From NCBI RefSeq assembly GCF_024584785.1, contig NZ_CP074112.1, positions 1,860,001-1,924,000 on the forward strand: a stretch of DNA of 64,000 nt, given 5' to 3'. A program made the position numbers and the translations under genes. Positions 52,561 through 63,221 of this stretch are shown here, piece after piece (the first letter of the stretch is position 1; every line of letters starts with the position of its first letter). This DNA is from Idiomarina loihiensis (GTDB taxonomy: Bacteria; Pseudomonadota; Gammaproteobacteria; Enterobacterales; Alteromonadaceae). Below the pieces are notes generated by a model that had not been told where the DNA came from, did no database searches, and worked only from the letters and a program-made list of their open reading frames with translations.

Positions 52561-53876
52561 TGATGTACGACCCGCTTCATGATTCGTGTCCGGGTCCGCA
52601 GCAACCCCCTGCGCCAAGCTATTGGCAAGATCACAGTCACACCAGCTGGCCCGCAACCGCGGGTCCGTTACCTAACTACGCCGATGTGGTGATTATCGGT
52701 GGCGGTTACACCGGGCTCAATGCCGCGCTAGAATTAGCTGAGCGCTATCAGCAGCAGGTGGTGGTGTTAGAAGCCAACCAACTGGGCTGGGGCTGCTCTA
52801 GCCGTAATGCCGGCTTTGCCATGCCGGGTACCGGCCGCTTAGGTTATGCGACGTGGGCAAAACGCTTTGGCGAAACCACCGCGCGTGGCATTCAAGCTGA
52901 ATATCAGCAGGCCTTTGCCCGGCTCGCTCGGCATCAGGCAGCCTGCCCCGAGCAGTTACAGACGCAACACGGCGGCTATCTGAAGATTGCGCATACGGCC
53001 AAGGCTGTAGCTGAGCTGCAACAGCAATATCAACAGCTGCAACGGTTTGAACCCGCCACGCGCTGGCTCAACCAGACACAGTTGCAAGATGAAATAAACA
53101 GCCCCCATGCTCATGCTGCTATCCATTTTCCGCAAAGTTTTGGCTTAAACCCGCTATTACTCGCCGCTAGCGTTGCCCGTCAGGCCGACCAGGCCGGCGC
53201 CCAACTATGCAGCCATACTCCGGTGCAACACTGGCATACCGATCCGCAGCAACAGCATCATCTCACCACGCCAGCGGGTACCATTCGCTGCGCCAAAGTG
53301 ATTATTGCTAGCAATGGCTACAGCGCCCAGAACTTACATCCAAGTGTTCAGGGGCGCACCCTGCCGGTGTTATCGAGTGTGGTGGTGACGCGGCCGCTAA
53401 CCCCAACTGAGCTAGCCACCATCAAACTGACGAGTCAACGCTTGGTAATGGATACCCGAGCGCTGAAATATTATTTTAGATTGCTGCCAGATCAGCGTCT
53501 CTTGTTTGGCGGACGTGGTGCCATTACCGGCAAAGATGCGGATAAACCGCGCTATCGTGAGCACTTACTAGCCGCCTTGGCCGATACCTTCAGTTGTTTG
53601 CGTGGTATTCAAGCCGAGTACTTTTGGAGTGGTTGGGTGAGTGTCGCCTTGGATGACTACCCGCGGATTTATTCACCAAGCCCGGGGGTTTTTACCAGCA
53701 TGGGTTACTGTGGGGCGGGCGTGACTTTTACTCAGTTGGCGGGGCAGCGGGTAGCTCAGCTGGCCATGGGCGCTGAGCTACCGGCACTGCCGTTTTATCA
53801 GTCGGCGTTACCGCGCTTTCCATTCGCGCGGTTTCGCCGACTGGGCCAACGGTTTTATTACTATGTTCATCGTTAA
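52560..53876 (+). CDS. FAD-dependent oxidoreductase (DAO family)
   Basis: A 438-aa flavoenzyme resembling gamma-glutamylputrescine oxidase PuuB and other amine or amino-acid oxidases. VVIIGGGYTGLNAALELAE binds FAD near residue 40; SSRNAGFAMPG and the C-terminal TSMGYCGAGVTFTQLAGQ are family segments. Translation is coupled to the upstream GNAT gene. The substrate is not known; no puu-type genes are nearby. Start is the first ATG of ATGATG. Confidence 0.85.
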   Translation: MMYDPLHDSCPGPQQPPAPSYWQDHSHTSWPATAGPLPNYADVVIIGGGYTGLNAALELAERYQQQVVVLEANQLGWGCSSRNAGFAMPGTGRLGYATWAKRFGETTARGIQAEYQQAFARLARHQAACPEQLQTQHGGYLKIAHTAKAVAELQQQYQQLQRFEPATRWLNQTQLQDEINSPHAHAAIHFPQSFGLNPLLLAASVARQADQAGAQLCSHTPVQHWHTDPQQQHHLTTPAGTIRCAKVIIASNGYSAQNLHPSVQGRTLPVLSSVVVTRPLTPTELATIKLTSQRLVMDTRALKYYFRLLPDQRLLFGGRGAITGKDADKPRYREHLLAALADTFSCLRGIQAEYFWSGWVSVALDDYPRIYSPSPGVFTSMGYCGAGVTFTQLAGQRVAQLAMGAELPALPFYQSALPRFPFARFRRLGQRFYYYVHR

Positions 53877-53893
53877 TTATTAATTGTTAATTA
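53873..53893. repeat. Three TTAATT[A/G] heptamers at a convergent gene junction
   Basis: TTAATTA, TTAATTG and TTAATTA fill the gap and include the stop codon of the FAD oxidoreductase gene; a fourth, degenerate unit begins at the stop codon of the ABC permease gene. Confidence 0.6.
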
Positions 53894-55042
53894 TTAAAGC
53901 CCGAACACCACTTTCTCGCTGGCAAGCATTTTGCCAATCAAGCGCATCAATATCCAAGATACCACCAGTGTCGCTAAGGCACTTAAACCCAATGGCAGCC
54001 ACTGTAATGACTCACCTTTGATTAAATCTAACAGGGCTTGATGCTGTCCGGTAACGGGTAGGTAATAAAGTGCTGGGCTTTTTAAGCGCGCAAACTCTAC
54101 CCCAAACACTGCAATCATCGGCACCATCAATAGTAGCGAGATGTAGGTTTGGGCTTCTTTGAAGCTCTTGGCGCGGAAACTCACAAACAATTGCAGTGCC
54201 GTAGCCAGTAATGCTAAGGGGGCTAACAGGGCAATGATGAGCAGTAGATCAGCGGCCGACAAGGACACGCTCATGCCGATTTCGTGGAGCGGCAAAAATT
54301 GAAACACTAAAGGCGTTAACAACACGCATAACACGCCCCCGAACATCGCAAAGCAACTAGCTGCCAGCGCTTTACCGTACACCAATTGGTGACTACTTAA
54401 CGGCTGCGCTAGCAGTAGTTCCAGGGAATTGCGCTCGCGTTCGCCAGCACTAATATCTATCGCTACGTTCATGCCGGAGAAAAACACTGACATCAAGAAG
54501 AAAATCAGCACACTCCCCATCAATAATGCTGCACGCGAGCCTTGAGTAGCAGTGTCATGCTTTATTAAAGTAATCGGATTAGCGACATTTGGATCAATTC
54601 CGCGCATTTGTAATCGCATAAAAGCAATTTGGTTGCCGTAAGCCGAGATGGCTTTTTCCAGACGACGCAAGTCTGTGGTCTGTTTCTGCGCACTGAAATC
54701 CGCGGTAATGATCACTTCAACGGGGATACCTTTGCCGATTTGCTCGCCCCAGTTGGCGGGAATCTCCAGCTCAATAGGAGTAGTACCGGCAGGCCAAGGT
54801 TTGTCGCGTTGGACGATACCCTGTTGATTCAGGTGTTCGACCAGCGCCGGTGCGTGATCCGTGCCACTGATATCAATTTCGACATCACTGGGGTCGGTTA
54901 ATTGGCTGATAAGAAAATAAAAGGCCACGGCCATGAACAGCGGACCAAAAAAGGCATAAGACATCGCCGCCATTACCGAGCGTTTATCACGCAGGGCATC
55001 TTTCAGTTCTTTACGCCATACAGTTGCAATGGGGTTGCTCAT
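53894..55042 (-). CDS. natB: ABC-2 type permease, NatB-like
   Basis: A 382-aa membrane component with an N-terminal segment (MAAMSYAFFGPLFMAVAFYF), a large periplasmic loop, and five further segments toward the C-terminus. ERERNSLELLLAQPLSSHQLVYGK is the conserved ABC-2 cytoplasmic region. NatB-type permeases export sodium in Bacillus; the substrate here is unknown. It overlaps natA by four bases. Confidence 0.85.
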   Translation of the reverse strand: MSNPIATVWRKELKDALRDKRSVMAAMSYAFFGPLFMAVAFYFLISQLTDPSDVEIDISGTDHAPALVEHLNQQGIVQRDKPWPAGTTPIELEIPANWGEQIGKGIPVEVIITADFSAQKQTTDLRRLEKAISAYGNQIAFMRLQMRGIDPNVANPITLIKHDTATQGSRAALLMGSVLIFFLMSVFFSGMNVAIDISAGERERNSLELLLAQPLSSHQLVYGKALAASCFAMFGGVLCVLLTPLVFQFLPLHEIGMSVSLSAADLLLIIALLAPLALLATALQLFVSFRAKSFKEAQTYISLLLMVPMIAVFGVEFARLKSPALYYLPVTGQHQALLDLIKGESLQWLPLGLSALATLVVSWILMRLIGKMLASEKVVFGL

Positions 55043-55773
55043 GCCGCAATGCCCTCGTCAGTTCCGATAATTTTAACAAAGGCTTCTTCTAAAGCCGTTT
55101 CACCCGTGAGTTCGCATAATTGCTCGGTGGTGCCTTGCGCTGCTACTTTACCGGCAGCTATCACCACCACTTGGTCGCACAGTGCGGCGACTTCTTGCAT
55201 CACATGGCTAGAGAACAGGATACTGGTGCCCTGGGCTCTTAAGTCACGCAGCAGATCACGCAAAATACGTGTGCTCATCACATCTAAGCCGCGGCTTGGT
55301 TCGTCTAAAATCAGGTGTTTGGGCTGATGCACAATAGCCTGTGCCAGCGCGACTTTCATTCGCTGACCCTGCGAAAAGCCTTGGGCTTTACGGTCGGCAA
55401 TGGCGCTCATATCTAAGCGGTCAATCGCGGTTTGGGTTGCTTGTTCAAGCTGGCCACCACTAAACCCGTGCAAGGCTGCGAAATAAGCGATTTGCTCGCG
55501 CGCGGTGAGCCGCTCATAGAGCCCGAATTTATCCGGGAAGATGCCAATATTGCGACGCGCTTCAAGGGGTTGCTTACTGGTATCTATGCCATCAATAAGG
55601 GCATGTCCGCTATCGGCCTTAAGCAAGCCGTAAATGGTACGCAGACAGGTGGTCTTGCCGGCACCATTAGGGCCAAGCAAGCCGGTGATTTGCCCCTCCG
55701 GGGCCACAAAACTTAAGCCATTGAGGGCATTTACTTTGCCGAAGCTTTTCCGTAGTTCAGATACTTCAATCAT
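55039..55773 (-). CDS. natA: ABC transporter ATP-binding protein, NatA-like
   Basis: A 244-aa ATPase with Walker A GPNGAGKTT, the signature FSQGQRMKVALAQA, and Walker B HLILDEPSRGLD. Overlaps the permease by four bases and follows the alpha/beta hydrolase by nine, forming a three-gene operon with it. Confidence 0.93.
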   Translation of the reverse strand: MIEVSELRKSFGKVNALNGLSFVAPEGQITGLLGPNGAGKTTCLRTIYGLLKADSGHALIDGIDTSKQPLEARRNIGIFPDKFGLYERLTAREQIAYFAALHGFSGGQLEQATQTAIDRLDMSAIADRKAQGFSQGQRMKVALAQAIVHQPKHLILDEPSRGLDVMSTRILRDLLRDLRAQGTSILFSSHVMQEVAALCDQVVVIAAGKVAAQGTTEQLCELTGETALEEAFVKIIGTDEGIAA

Positions 55774-55782
55774 GCTAGCCCC

Positions 55783-57294
55783 CTATAAGCCTTTGCCGTT
55801 GCTGTTTAAAATAAAAGGCACGGCCTTTTTCGTTTCAATACAGCTGGTGTCTAACCCGGCTGGGTCAGCAGTTTCCAAGAACTTGGCTACTAATTGGTTA
55901 GCACAGGTGTGGCTAACAATAGTGTGTGAACCATGTTCAGCAATCACGTGACGGCTGTTGGTTAAGGTCTGCGCCGCTAAGGCACCCCAGGTAGGTGGCG
56001 TGACCGGATCTAAGCGGCCAGACAAGAGTAACGTTGGAATATCGCTTGCAACTGGGACGAACCATTCGCTCGGCCGCTCGGCCTGTGGCCAAACGGAACA
56101 CATTTGTACAAAAGCATCACCGGTGCGACTGCCGATAAAATCATTATCGCCGTCGGCAGCAAGCAGCTCTGGGGTTGCGCGGGCTAGATCTTCGCTACAA
56201 AGCACGGACAGCATCAGGCCCATGTAAATTTCTGCCTGGGCAGTAGTGGTGCCTAACAAGCCCACTAACGGGGTGTAATTAGCTTTGGCGGTTTGATCAA
56301 TCACGTACGGCAACATTTGGCGGGTGGTGGGATGATACAAACCCACCCGCATGACGCTACTAAAACGCCCGGCGGTGACCATGATCTCTAACGGCTCATT
56401 AGTGAGCGGGTCTTTAATGCTAATCAGTTGCGGCTGTTGCTCTAACTGCTTTAACACCTGCACGTAAGTGTCGCCCAAGTTAGGGAAGGTATCCGCACAG
56501 GCACTACTCGCACTGCATTGCTCTAGTAATTTATTGAAGGCGTCAGCACCATGACGACCGAACGGCCCGACAATCACCTCAGGTGGTGCCACGGCATCGA
56601 GTACAGCAGTACGCACAGATTGCGGAAATTCACGCAGGTAGATTAAGCCGGCGCGGCTACCGTAAGAGCCGCCATAGAGGTTAACTTGTTGATAACCCAA
56701 ATGTTGGCGTACTTGCTCAAAATCTTTAATCGCATGCAAGCTATGGAACTGGGTGAGATCGTATTGTTCAAACTGCGCCAAACACTCACGCGCCATCTCA
56801 TCTAGTTTTACATCATCATCGGTTTTTACCAATTCTTGCTCGTGACTCAGGCTACAGCTCACTGGCTCGGATTGACCGGTACCGCGCTGGTCGATAAGCA
56901 AAATATCGCGACGTTTGCGCACGTCAGCGAAGATGCGATTAATCATGGGCGCCAACTCAACCGCTGCTTGGCCGGGGCCACCAGCTAAAATCAATAAGGG
57001 GTCGGGACGTTTACTTTCGCTGACGGCTGGTAACACTGCGTAGTTAATGGTCAGTTGTTTAGCGTCTGGCGCCGCATAATCTTGCGGTACCGATAAACTT
57101 CCGCATTGTACCTGCTCGCTGATCCCTTTGAGGTAGCAGCCGGTTAATTTGCTGGTGGGGGTGCTGCTAGTAGCAGCTGTGCTGTCAACTTCAGGTGCGG
57201 TTTGCGCAACGGCGGGCAACAGCAAACTCATCAATAAGCTAGACGCCACTGCTAGTTTGGTCAGCAGCATGGTGGACATTCCGTTCGTTCTCAT
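55783..57294 (-). CDS. Exported alpha/beta hydrolase (TAP-like proline iminopeptidase)
   Basis: A 503-aa secreted or periplasmic hydrolase related to tripeptidyl aminopeptidases. Signal peptide (TKLAVASSLLMSLLLPAVAQTA), nucleophile Ser in NLYGGSYGSRAGL, acid in SGRLDPVTPP and His in EHGSHTIVS. Several close N-terminal methionines (57294, 57279, 57270) leave the start ambiguous, without effect on the mature protein. It precedes natAB in one operon, so the exporter may handle its product or substrate; this is inference. Confidence 0.85.
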   Translation of the reverse strand: MRTNGMSTMLLTKLAVASSLLMSLLLPAVAQTAPEVDSTAATSSTPTSKLTGCYLKGISEQVQCGSLSVPQDYAAPDAKQLTINYAVLPAVSESKRPDPLLILAGGPGQAAVELAPMINRIFADVRKRRDILLIDQRGTGQSEPVSCSLSHEQELVKTDDDVKLDEMARECLAQFEQYDLTQFHSLHAIKDFEQVRQHLGYQQVNLYGGSYGSRAGLIYLREFPQSVRTAVLDAVAPPEVIVGPFGRHGADAFNKLLEQCSASSACADTFPNLGDTYVQVLKQLEQQPQLISIKDPLTNEPLEIMVTAGRFSSVMRVGLYHPTTRQMLPYVIDQTAKANYTPLVGLLGTTTAQAEIYMGLMLSVLCSEDLARATPELLAADGDNDFIGSRTGDAFVQMCSVWPQAERPSEWFVPVASDIPTLLLSGRLDPVTPPTWGALAAQTLTNSRHVIAEHGSHTIVSHTCANQLVAKFLETADPAGLDTSCIETKKAVPFILNSNGKGL

Positions 57295-57389
57295 AGGTTG
57301 TTATCCGATTGTAACAAGTTGCCTAAGTGTAACGAGAAGCACAGAGCCTGGGAAGCGTTAAACTGTAAATGATTATTTAAGCTGGATGG

Positions 57390-57857
57390 TTATTCTTGGG
57401 AATAGTCAGCGATGCGCTGCCGTAACAGTTCAATGACATTACCGTTAGCCAAACTGCTGGTAGGTTTTTCTACGCTGCTGCTATGTTGACGCACCCAATC
57501 GACATCGCCATTGGCGGCTAAATCTCGTGGGCTAAGGCTTAACACCAAAAGGCGGCCGATGTCATCGGCACGATGTTCGATTGCGAATTGGATCATGGTG
57601 TTATGGTTACAACGCACGTCACTATAGATATCGCGGATACGGAGACGGTAGTCTCGCAGCTTGTCGCGAAAACCTATGCTATCGTTGGCGCGCACATAAC
57701 TGCATAGGCTAAGAACGAGGTTTTCGTCGTAAGGTTGCAACAGCGGTTTGGCCTGCACCGGGCGCGCAGCCACAAGTGTCGCTAGCACCACGGCTAACAT
57801 GACTGTCACTTGAACTGCATAATAACTAGAACGCTGCACCGCAACCCTACCCTTCAC
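57390..57857 (-). CDS. Exported protein, possibly DUF3718 family
   Basis: A 155-aa protein with a signal peptide (VTVMLAVVLATLVAARPVQA). The mature part has two cysteines (LVLSLCSYVRAND and SDVRCNHNTMIQFAIEH) and an ankyrin-like helical pattern. The LCxxV...CNxxxxxxFA arrangement resembles DUF3718 proteins of Alteromonadales; that assignment is tentative. Single gene; function unknown. Confidence 0.6.
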   Translation of the reverse strand: MKGRVAVQRSSYYAVQVTVMLAVVLATLVAARPVQAKPLLQPYDENLVLSLCSYVRANDSIGFRDKLRDYRLRIRDIYSDVRCNHNTMIQFAIEHRADDIGRLLVLSLSPRDLAANGDVDWVRQHSSSVEKPTSSLANGNVIELLRQRIADYSQE

Positions 57858-58011
57858 ATCTTCAGTAAAACTTTTAGCTGATCTTAGCTATCAACTGTTT
57901 CAATCATATTACTGAGCGTGGCCAGGGCTTGCAACGGAATAAAATGTTAACTAATGCGGAGCTCTTTACAGAATGATTACACTTTAAAAGCGCTGCGTTC
58001 CGATCTCGCCG

Positions 58012-58512
58012 TTAACTCTTGCGTAGGTAAACTTCTGTTACAAATGCGTGCGGGTTACTGGCATCGGCGGGGTGTTCAACGGCTTCGATGAGGTCCCAAT
58101 CTGCCACAGCTTGGTAATCAGGGAAATAGGTATCGCCAGCGGTGTCTAAATCGATTTTGGTAAGGTAGAGTTTGTCGGCGCGAGGTAAAAACTCAGCATA
58201 CACATGGCCGCCGCCGATAACCATCAGTTCATCGGCATGGCCGGCAGCTTGCACCGCATAATGCGGGCTATTCACCCAAATCACGCCTAGTTCATCGGTA
58301 TAAGGCTGCTGATGTTTACGGCTTAAAACAATGTTGGTGCGCCCTGGTAATGGGCGCCCAATAGATTCATAGGTGGTACGGCCCATCACCACAGGCTTGC
58401 CCAAGGTTACTTGCTTAAAGTGTTTCAGCTCAGCTGGCAAATGCCATGGCATATCGCCATCTTTACCGATCACACGATTGGCTGCCATCGCAGCAACAAG
58501 AGCAATTAACAT
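58012..58512 (-). CDS. folA: Dihydrofolate reductase
   Basis: Reduces dihydrofolate to tetrahydrofolate with NADPH. The 166-aa protein has LVAAMAANRVIGKDGDMPWHLPAEL (split here by the family's DxxPW motif: DMPWHLPAE), VVMGRTTYESIG and VIGGGHVYAEFL. The partner of ThyA. It starts 12 bases after the obgE stop on the same strand and is likely co-transcribed. Confidence 0.96.
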   Translation of the reverse strand: MLIALVAAMAANRVIGKDGDMPWHLPAELKHFKQVTLGKPVVMGRTTYESIGRPLPGRTNIVLSRKHQQPYTDELGVIWVNSPHYAVQAAGHADELMVIGGGHVYAEFLPRADKLYLTKIDLDTAGDTYFPDYQAVADWDLIEAVEHPADASNPHAFVTEVYLRKS

Positions 58513-58524
58513 GGGCTTTCCATC

Positions 58525-59709
<1,185 letters not shown>

Positions 59710-59724
59710 CTACCTGCTTACATG

Positions 59725-59753
59725 AAAAAACCCCGCCACATCGGACGGGGTTT
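59725..59753 (-). terminator. Terminator between rpmA and obgE
   Basis: On the minus strand AAACCCCG (59753-59746) pairs with CGGGGTTT (59735-59728) and a T run follows. Confidence 0.85.
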
Positions 59754-59786
59754 CTTATTTCTTTCGTGAGCTCGTTTAAACTGAAA

Positions 59787-60044
59787 TTATTCAGTAACGA
59801 TGCTTACGTATTTGCGGTTTTTAGGACCTTTTTCCGCAAAAGAAACTTTGCCGTCCGCTAACGCGAACAAAGTATGGTCACGACCGATACCTACGTTGTC
59901 ACCAGCGTGGAACTTAGTACCACGTTGACGAACGATGATGCTGCCAGCTAATACTGATTCACCACCAAAGCGTTTCACACCCAGACGTTTACTTTCTGAG
60001 TCACGACCGTTACGAGTTGAGCCTGCGGCTTTCTTGTGTGCCAT
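59787..60044 (-). CDS. rpmA: 50S ribosomal protein L27
   Basis: An 85-aa ribosomal protein beginning [22 protein letters not shown] with the extended N-terminus that reaches the peptidyl-transferase centre and the [18 protein letters not shown] core. It follows rplU after 17 bases. Confidence 0.98.
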   Translation of the reverse strand: MAHKKAAGSTRNGRDSESKRLGVKRFGGESVLAGSIIVRQRGTKFHAGDNVGIGRDHTLFALADGKVSFAEKGPKNRKYVSIVTE

Positions 60045-60061
60045 TTGTCGTTACTCCTTAA

Positions 60062-60373
60062 TTAACCGTTAATACCAGTGATTTTCACTTCGGTGAACCA
60101 CTGACGATGACCTTGGCGTTTCATGTGGTGCTTACGACGACGGAACTTGATAATGTTCACTTTGTCTGCACGACCATGATTGATAACTTCCGCCTTGATA
60201 GATCCACCAGAAACAAAAGGTGCGCCGATTTTAACGTCGTCACCGTTCGATAGCATTAATACTTGATCGAACTCAACCACATCACCGGTGGCTGCTTCCA
60301 GCTTTTCCAGGCGGACGATTTGGCCTTCAGTTACACGGTGTTGCTTACCGCCACTTTGGAATACTGCGTACAT
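60062..60373 (-). CDS. rplU: 50S ribosomal protein L21
   Basis: A 103-aa ribosomal protein, [18 protein letters not shown] to the C-terminal [19 protein letters not shown] region. Start 60373 has GGAG at 7-base spacing and gives the E. coli length; a 24-codon extension is rejected. A leader hairpin and a good promoter lie upstream. Confidence 0.98.
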   Translation of the reverse strand: MYAVFQSGGKQHRVTEGQIVRLEKLEAATGDVVEFDQVLMLSNGDDVKIGAPFVSGGSIKAEVINHGRADKVNIIKFRRRKHHMKRQGHRQWFTEVKITGING

Positions 60374-60391
60374 AGATTTTCTCCGATTGAT

Positions 60392-60410
60392 CCTCACCGA
60401 GGTGGTGAGG
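60392..60410 (-). promoter_or_regulatory. Leader hairpin upstream of rplU
   Basis: On the transcript CCTCACC pairs with GGTGAGG around ACCTC. A conserved hairpin in the rplU leader is known in gammaproteobacteria and thought to mediate L21 feedback; this is a plausible member. Confidence 0.5.
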
Positions 60411-60436
60411 GTTTCTTTATTTAAATCTGGGCGCGA

Positions 60437-60465
60437 ATTGTACATAAACTCGCGAGGCGAGTAAA
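60437..60465 (-). promoter_or_regulatory. Predicted promoter of rplU-rpmA
   Basis: Minus strand: -35 TTTACT (60460-60465), 17 bases, -10 TACAAT (60437-60442). About 64 bases upstream of the rplU start. Confidence 0.65.
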
Positions 60466-60479
60466 GTGCGTTTTTCGGT

Positions 60480-60530
60480 ATTCGTCCGCTGCGCTGTTCG
60501 AGCGCTTTGCTGTTCGTGCGCTACGCGATC
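60480..60530. repeat. GTTCGTCCGCT-family repeat overlapping the ispB stop
   Basis: ATTCGTCCGCTGCGCTGTTCG and the following TGTTCGTGCGCTACGCG match the element at 1241-1265 (G/A-TTCGTCCGCT-A/G-CGCT-A/G-TTCG). The ispB stop codon (60521-60523) is inside it, so the repeat supplies the end of the coding region. Confidence 0.7.
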
Positions 60531-61492
60531 CGGTCCACGGCGATGGCGGCGAGAGCGTGCAGTGCGTCGCGATAAGGCGATGGCGGTAGCTGTTGTAATT
60601 GTTGTTGGGCTAATTCGGCTTCGGCCAAGGCGCGGTTACGGGTGTATTCTAGTGCGCCGGTGCGCTGCATGGCAGTTAGTACTGCGGCTAAATGCTGGCG
60701 GCCATTGCCCTGCTCGATGGCTTGTCTAATCAGGTTAGCTTCGCTATCGTTGCCGTGCCACATGGCGTACAACAGCGGCAGTGTTGGCTTACCTTCGGCA
60801 AGGTCATCACCGGCTTGTTTACCCATAGTGTCGCTATCGGCGGTGTAATCTAACAAGTCATCGACCAGTTGGAAGGCGGTGCCAAGGTGGCGGCCGTAGG
60901 CTGCTAACGCAGCTTCGACGGGCTCCGGCTGAGCCGCCAGTACTGCGCCTAACTGGGTGGCCGCTTCAAACAGCTTGCCGGTTTTGCCGTAAATCACCTC
61001 AAAGTAGCTGGTTTCTGTAGTGTCCGGGTCGTTACAGTTCATCAACTGCAGCACTTCGCCTTCAGAAATAATATTGGTGGCGTCAGCTAGGATTTTCATC
61101 ACCTTCATGGAGTTTAAGGTGACCATTAATTGAAAGGCGCGCGTGTATAAAAAGTCGCCGACGAGTACGCTGGCTTCGTTGCCAAATACGGCGTTGGCGG
61201 TTTTTTCGCCGCGGCGTAATTCAGAAGCATCAACCACATCGTCATGTAACAAGGTAGCCGTGTGGATAAACTCGACGATGGTGGCTAACGTGAGATGGCC
61301 ATGGCCTTGGTAACCCACGGCACGTGCGGCAGTTACTGCTAACAGTGGGCGCAAGCGTTTGCCGCCACTATTCACAATGTATAAGCCGAGTTGGTTAATC
61401 AGTGCTACATCTGACTGTAATTCGCTGCCAATTAATTGGTTGACGCCGGCCATGTCTTCGGCCATTAACGCATTGATCTGTTTTAGGTTCAT
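60521..61492 (-). CDS. ispB: Octaprenyl diphosphate synthase
   Basis: Makes the polyprenyl side chain of ubiquinone and menaquinone. The 323-aa protein has both aspartate-rich motifs, LLHDDVVDAS and LVDDLLDYTAD. Its strand is the same as rplU, whereas in E. coli ispB is divergent from rplU. The C-terminal codons and stop lie in a dispersed repeat. A possible -10 (TACAAT, 61536-61541) lies upstream within the rhombosortase 3' end. Confidence 0.95.
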   Translation of the reverse strand: MNLKQINALMAEDMAGVNQLIGSELQSDVALINQLGLYIVNSGGKRLRPLLAVTAARAVGYQGHGHLTLATIVEFIHTATLLHDDVVDASELRRGEKTANAVFGNEASVLVGDFLYTRAFQLMVTLNSMKVMKILADATNIISEGEVLQLMNCNDPDTTETSYFEVIYGKTGKLFEAATQLGAVLAAQPEPVEAALAAYGRHLGTAFQLVDDLLDYTADSDTMGKQAGDDLAEGKPTLPLLYAMWHGNDSEANLIRQAIEQGNGRQHLAAVLTAMQRTGALEYTRNRALAEAELAQQQLQQLPPSPYRDALHALAAIAVDRIA

Positions 61493-61524
61493 TGCTTAGT
61501 GCTGCTTAGCTGCCATAAGTAAAA

Positions 61525-62100
61525 TCATGGCGCAGATTGTACACTATTTTTTGCTTGGGAGCAGCGAAAAACCACCAGCGCTAGCACAAATCCACTGACG
61601 ATACCGCCACTATGGGCGTACAGAGCTATGCCTTCAACCAAGCTAGGAAAGCTAAAATCAAGCAGGCTTTTGATCAGGATACCTAGCACGATAGCTGCGC
61701 CGATCCATTGTTTAGCCAACGCATCTTGCAACGCGGCGTAGGCGAATAAGCCATACAAGGCGCCAGAAAAGCCGGCATAGATTTCGTGGCCTGGGGCAAA
61801 CCAGAGTTGGCTCAGGCTACTTACAATGGCTACTGGGAGCAGGATCCACCAATCTTGATTTCGTTGCAATTGGGCCGGAAATAACAGCCAAGCAATCCAA
61901 ATGCCAGCGACATTAAACCACAAATGGGCTTGGTCATGATGCATCAGGTTGGCGGTGAGGGGTTGCCACCAAGCGCCTGCGTAAACTTGCGCGGTGACCA
62001 TAAACCAGGCGGAATGCCAAGGTGTTAGCAAGTAATAACAGACAACAAGCAGAGCGCTAAGTGCACTAGGTACCCATAGGCTCTGCTTGAACGTCTTCAA
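61525..62100 (-). CDS. rrtA: Rhombosortase (rhomboid-type serine protease)
   Basis: A 191-aa membrane protease with about six segments and the catalytic Ser in YAGFSGALYGLF and His in YAHSGGIVSG. Rhombosortases process proteins with a GlyGly-CTERM tail; no such substrate is visible in this window. It lies between mdh and ispB on the same strand, nine bases after mdh. Confidence 0.8.
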   Translation of the reverse strand: MKTFKQSLWVPSALSALLVVCYYLLTPWHSAWFMVTAQVYAGAWWQPLTANLMHHDQAHLWFNVAGIWIAWLLFPAQLQRNQDWWILLPVAIVSSLSQLWFAPGHEIYAGFSGALYGLFAYAALQDALAKQWIGAAIVLGILIKSLLDFSFPSLVEGIALYAHSGGIVSGFVLALVVFRCSQAKNSVQSAP

Positions 62101-62109
62101 TGGGTTAGC

Positions 62110-63042
62110 TTACTTAACGAAGTCTAAACCAATTTGGATGTCGTTTTTCAAACCGTCTAACATGTCGGCTTTGGCTTTTTCTTCGTAAGCGCTTAATTCG
62201 CCGTAAGACAGGATTTCTTCAACACCGTTAGCGCCAAGGCGAACTGGGTGAGCGAAGAACAAGGCATCGTTACCGTCGGTTTCAACGTAAGTGCACTCTA
62301 CGACGCTGTTGTCGCCTTGCAGTGCCTTCACCAGTGACAAGCAGAAGCGCGCTGCTGCTTGGCCCATAGATAAGGTAGCAGAGCCGCCGCCAGCTTTAGC
62401 TTCAACCACTTCAGTACCCGCATTTTGAATACGCTTAGTTAGCGCTTCAATTTGCTCGTCGGTAAAGCTTAGGCCTGTTTGTGACAACAATGGCAGGATG
62501 GTGGTGCCGCTGTGGCCACCAATCACAGGAACTGTGACTTCAGCTGGGTTTTTACCGTGAATTTCAGCCACAAACGTTTCTGCACGAATCACGTCTAAGG
62601 TAGTCACACCAAACAATTTGTTTTTGTTGTAAACGCCTTTTTTCTCTAACACTTTCTTAGCGATAGCAACAGTAGTATTCACTGGGTTGGTGATGATGCC
62701 GATGCAAGCCGTTGGGCAATTGTCCGCAATAGCTTCGATCAGGTTAGCAACGATACCAGCGTTGATGTTGAACAGGTCAGAACGGTCCATACCTGGCTTA
62801 CGTGGTACACCAGCTGGGATTAATACGATGTCGCTGCCCACTAACGCAGAAGCCAGGTCGTCTTTGCCGTAACCTTTTACGCTAACCGCAGTTGGGATGT
62901 GGCTGAGATCGACAGCAACACCAGGAACAACTGGCGCTACATCGTATAAAGCCAACTCTGTACCAACTGGTAATTGGGTTTTCAAAAGTAATGATAGTGC
63001 TTGACCGATACCACCGGCTGCACCTAAAACTGCAACTTTCAT
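62110..63042 (-). CDS. mdh: Malate dehydrogenase
   Basis: NAD-dependent TCA-cycle enzyme. The 310-aa protein begins [19 protein letters not shown] and has [13 protein letters not shown], the active-site DVIRAETF and [14 protein letters not shown] segments. Start 63042 has GGAG at 6-base spacing; a four-codon extension is rejected. Divergent from argR, the classic gammaproteobacterial pair. Confidence 0.97.
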   Translation of the reverse strand: MKVAVLGAAGGIGQALSLLLKTQLPVGTELALYDVAPVVPGVAVDLSHIPTAVSVKGYGKDDLASALVGSDIVLIPAGVPRKPGMDRSDLFNINAGIVANLIEAIADNCPTACIGIITNPVNTTVAIAKKVLEKKGVYNKNKLFGVTTLDVIRAETFVAEIHGKNPAEVTVPVIGGHSGTTILPLLSQTGLSFTDEQIEALTKRIQNAGTEVVEAKAGGGSATLSMGQAAARFCLSLVKALQGDNSVVECTYVETDGNDALFFAHPVRLGANGVEEILSYGELSAYEEKAKADMLDGLKNDIQIGLDFVK

Positions 63043-63221
63043 CTCAGACTCCATCCATTTATGTGGGGAAATTTAGGCCAAAAACTCTACTCTCTTTTAG
63101 CGAAAAATACAACGGGCGACCGCCTGACTAGGCGCTTATCTTGTATTGCTGTACACTCAGCAGCTACTCTGTAAATCCATAATAATAACTAGCAACCAGA
63201 AAATCATAGAGAGATATACGC

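Noticed and set aside
63055-63221. ARG boxes between mdh and argR
   Set aside because: No pair of TGAAT/ATTCA-type half-sites in the expected spacing was seen.
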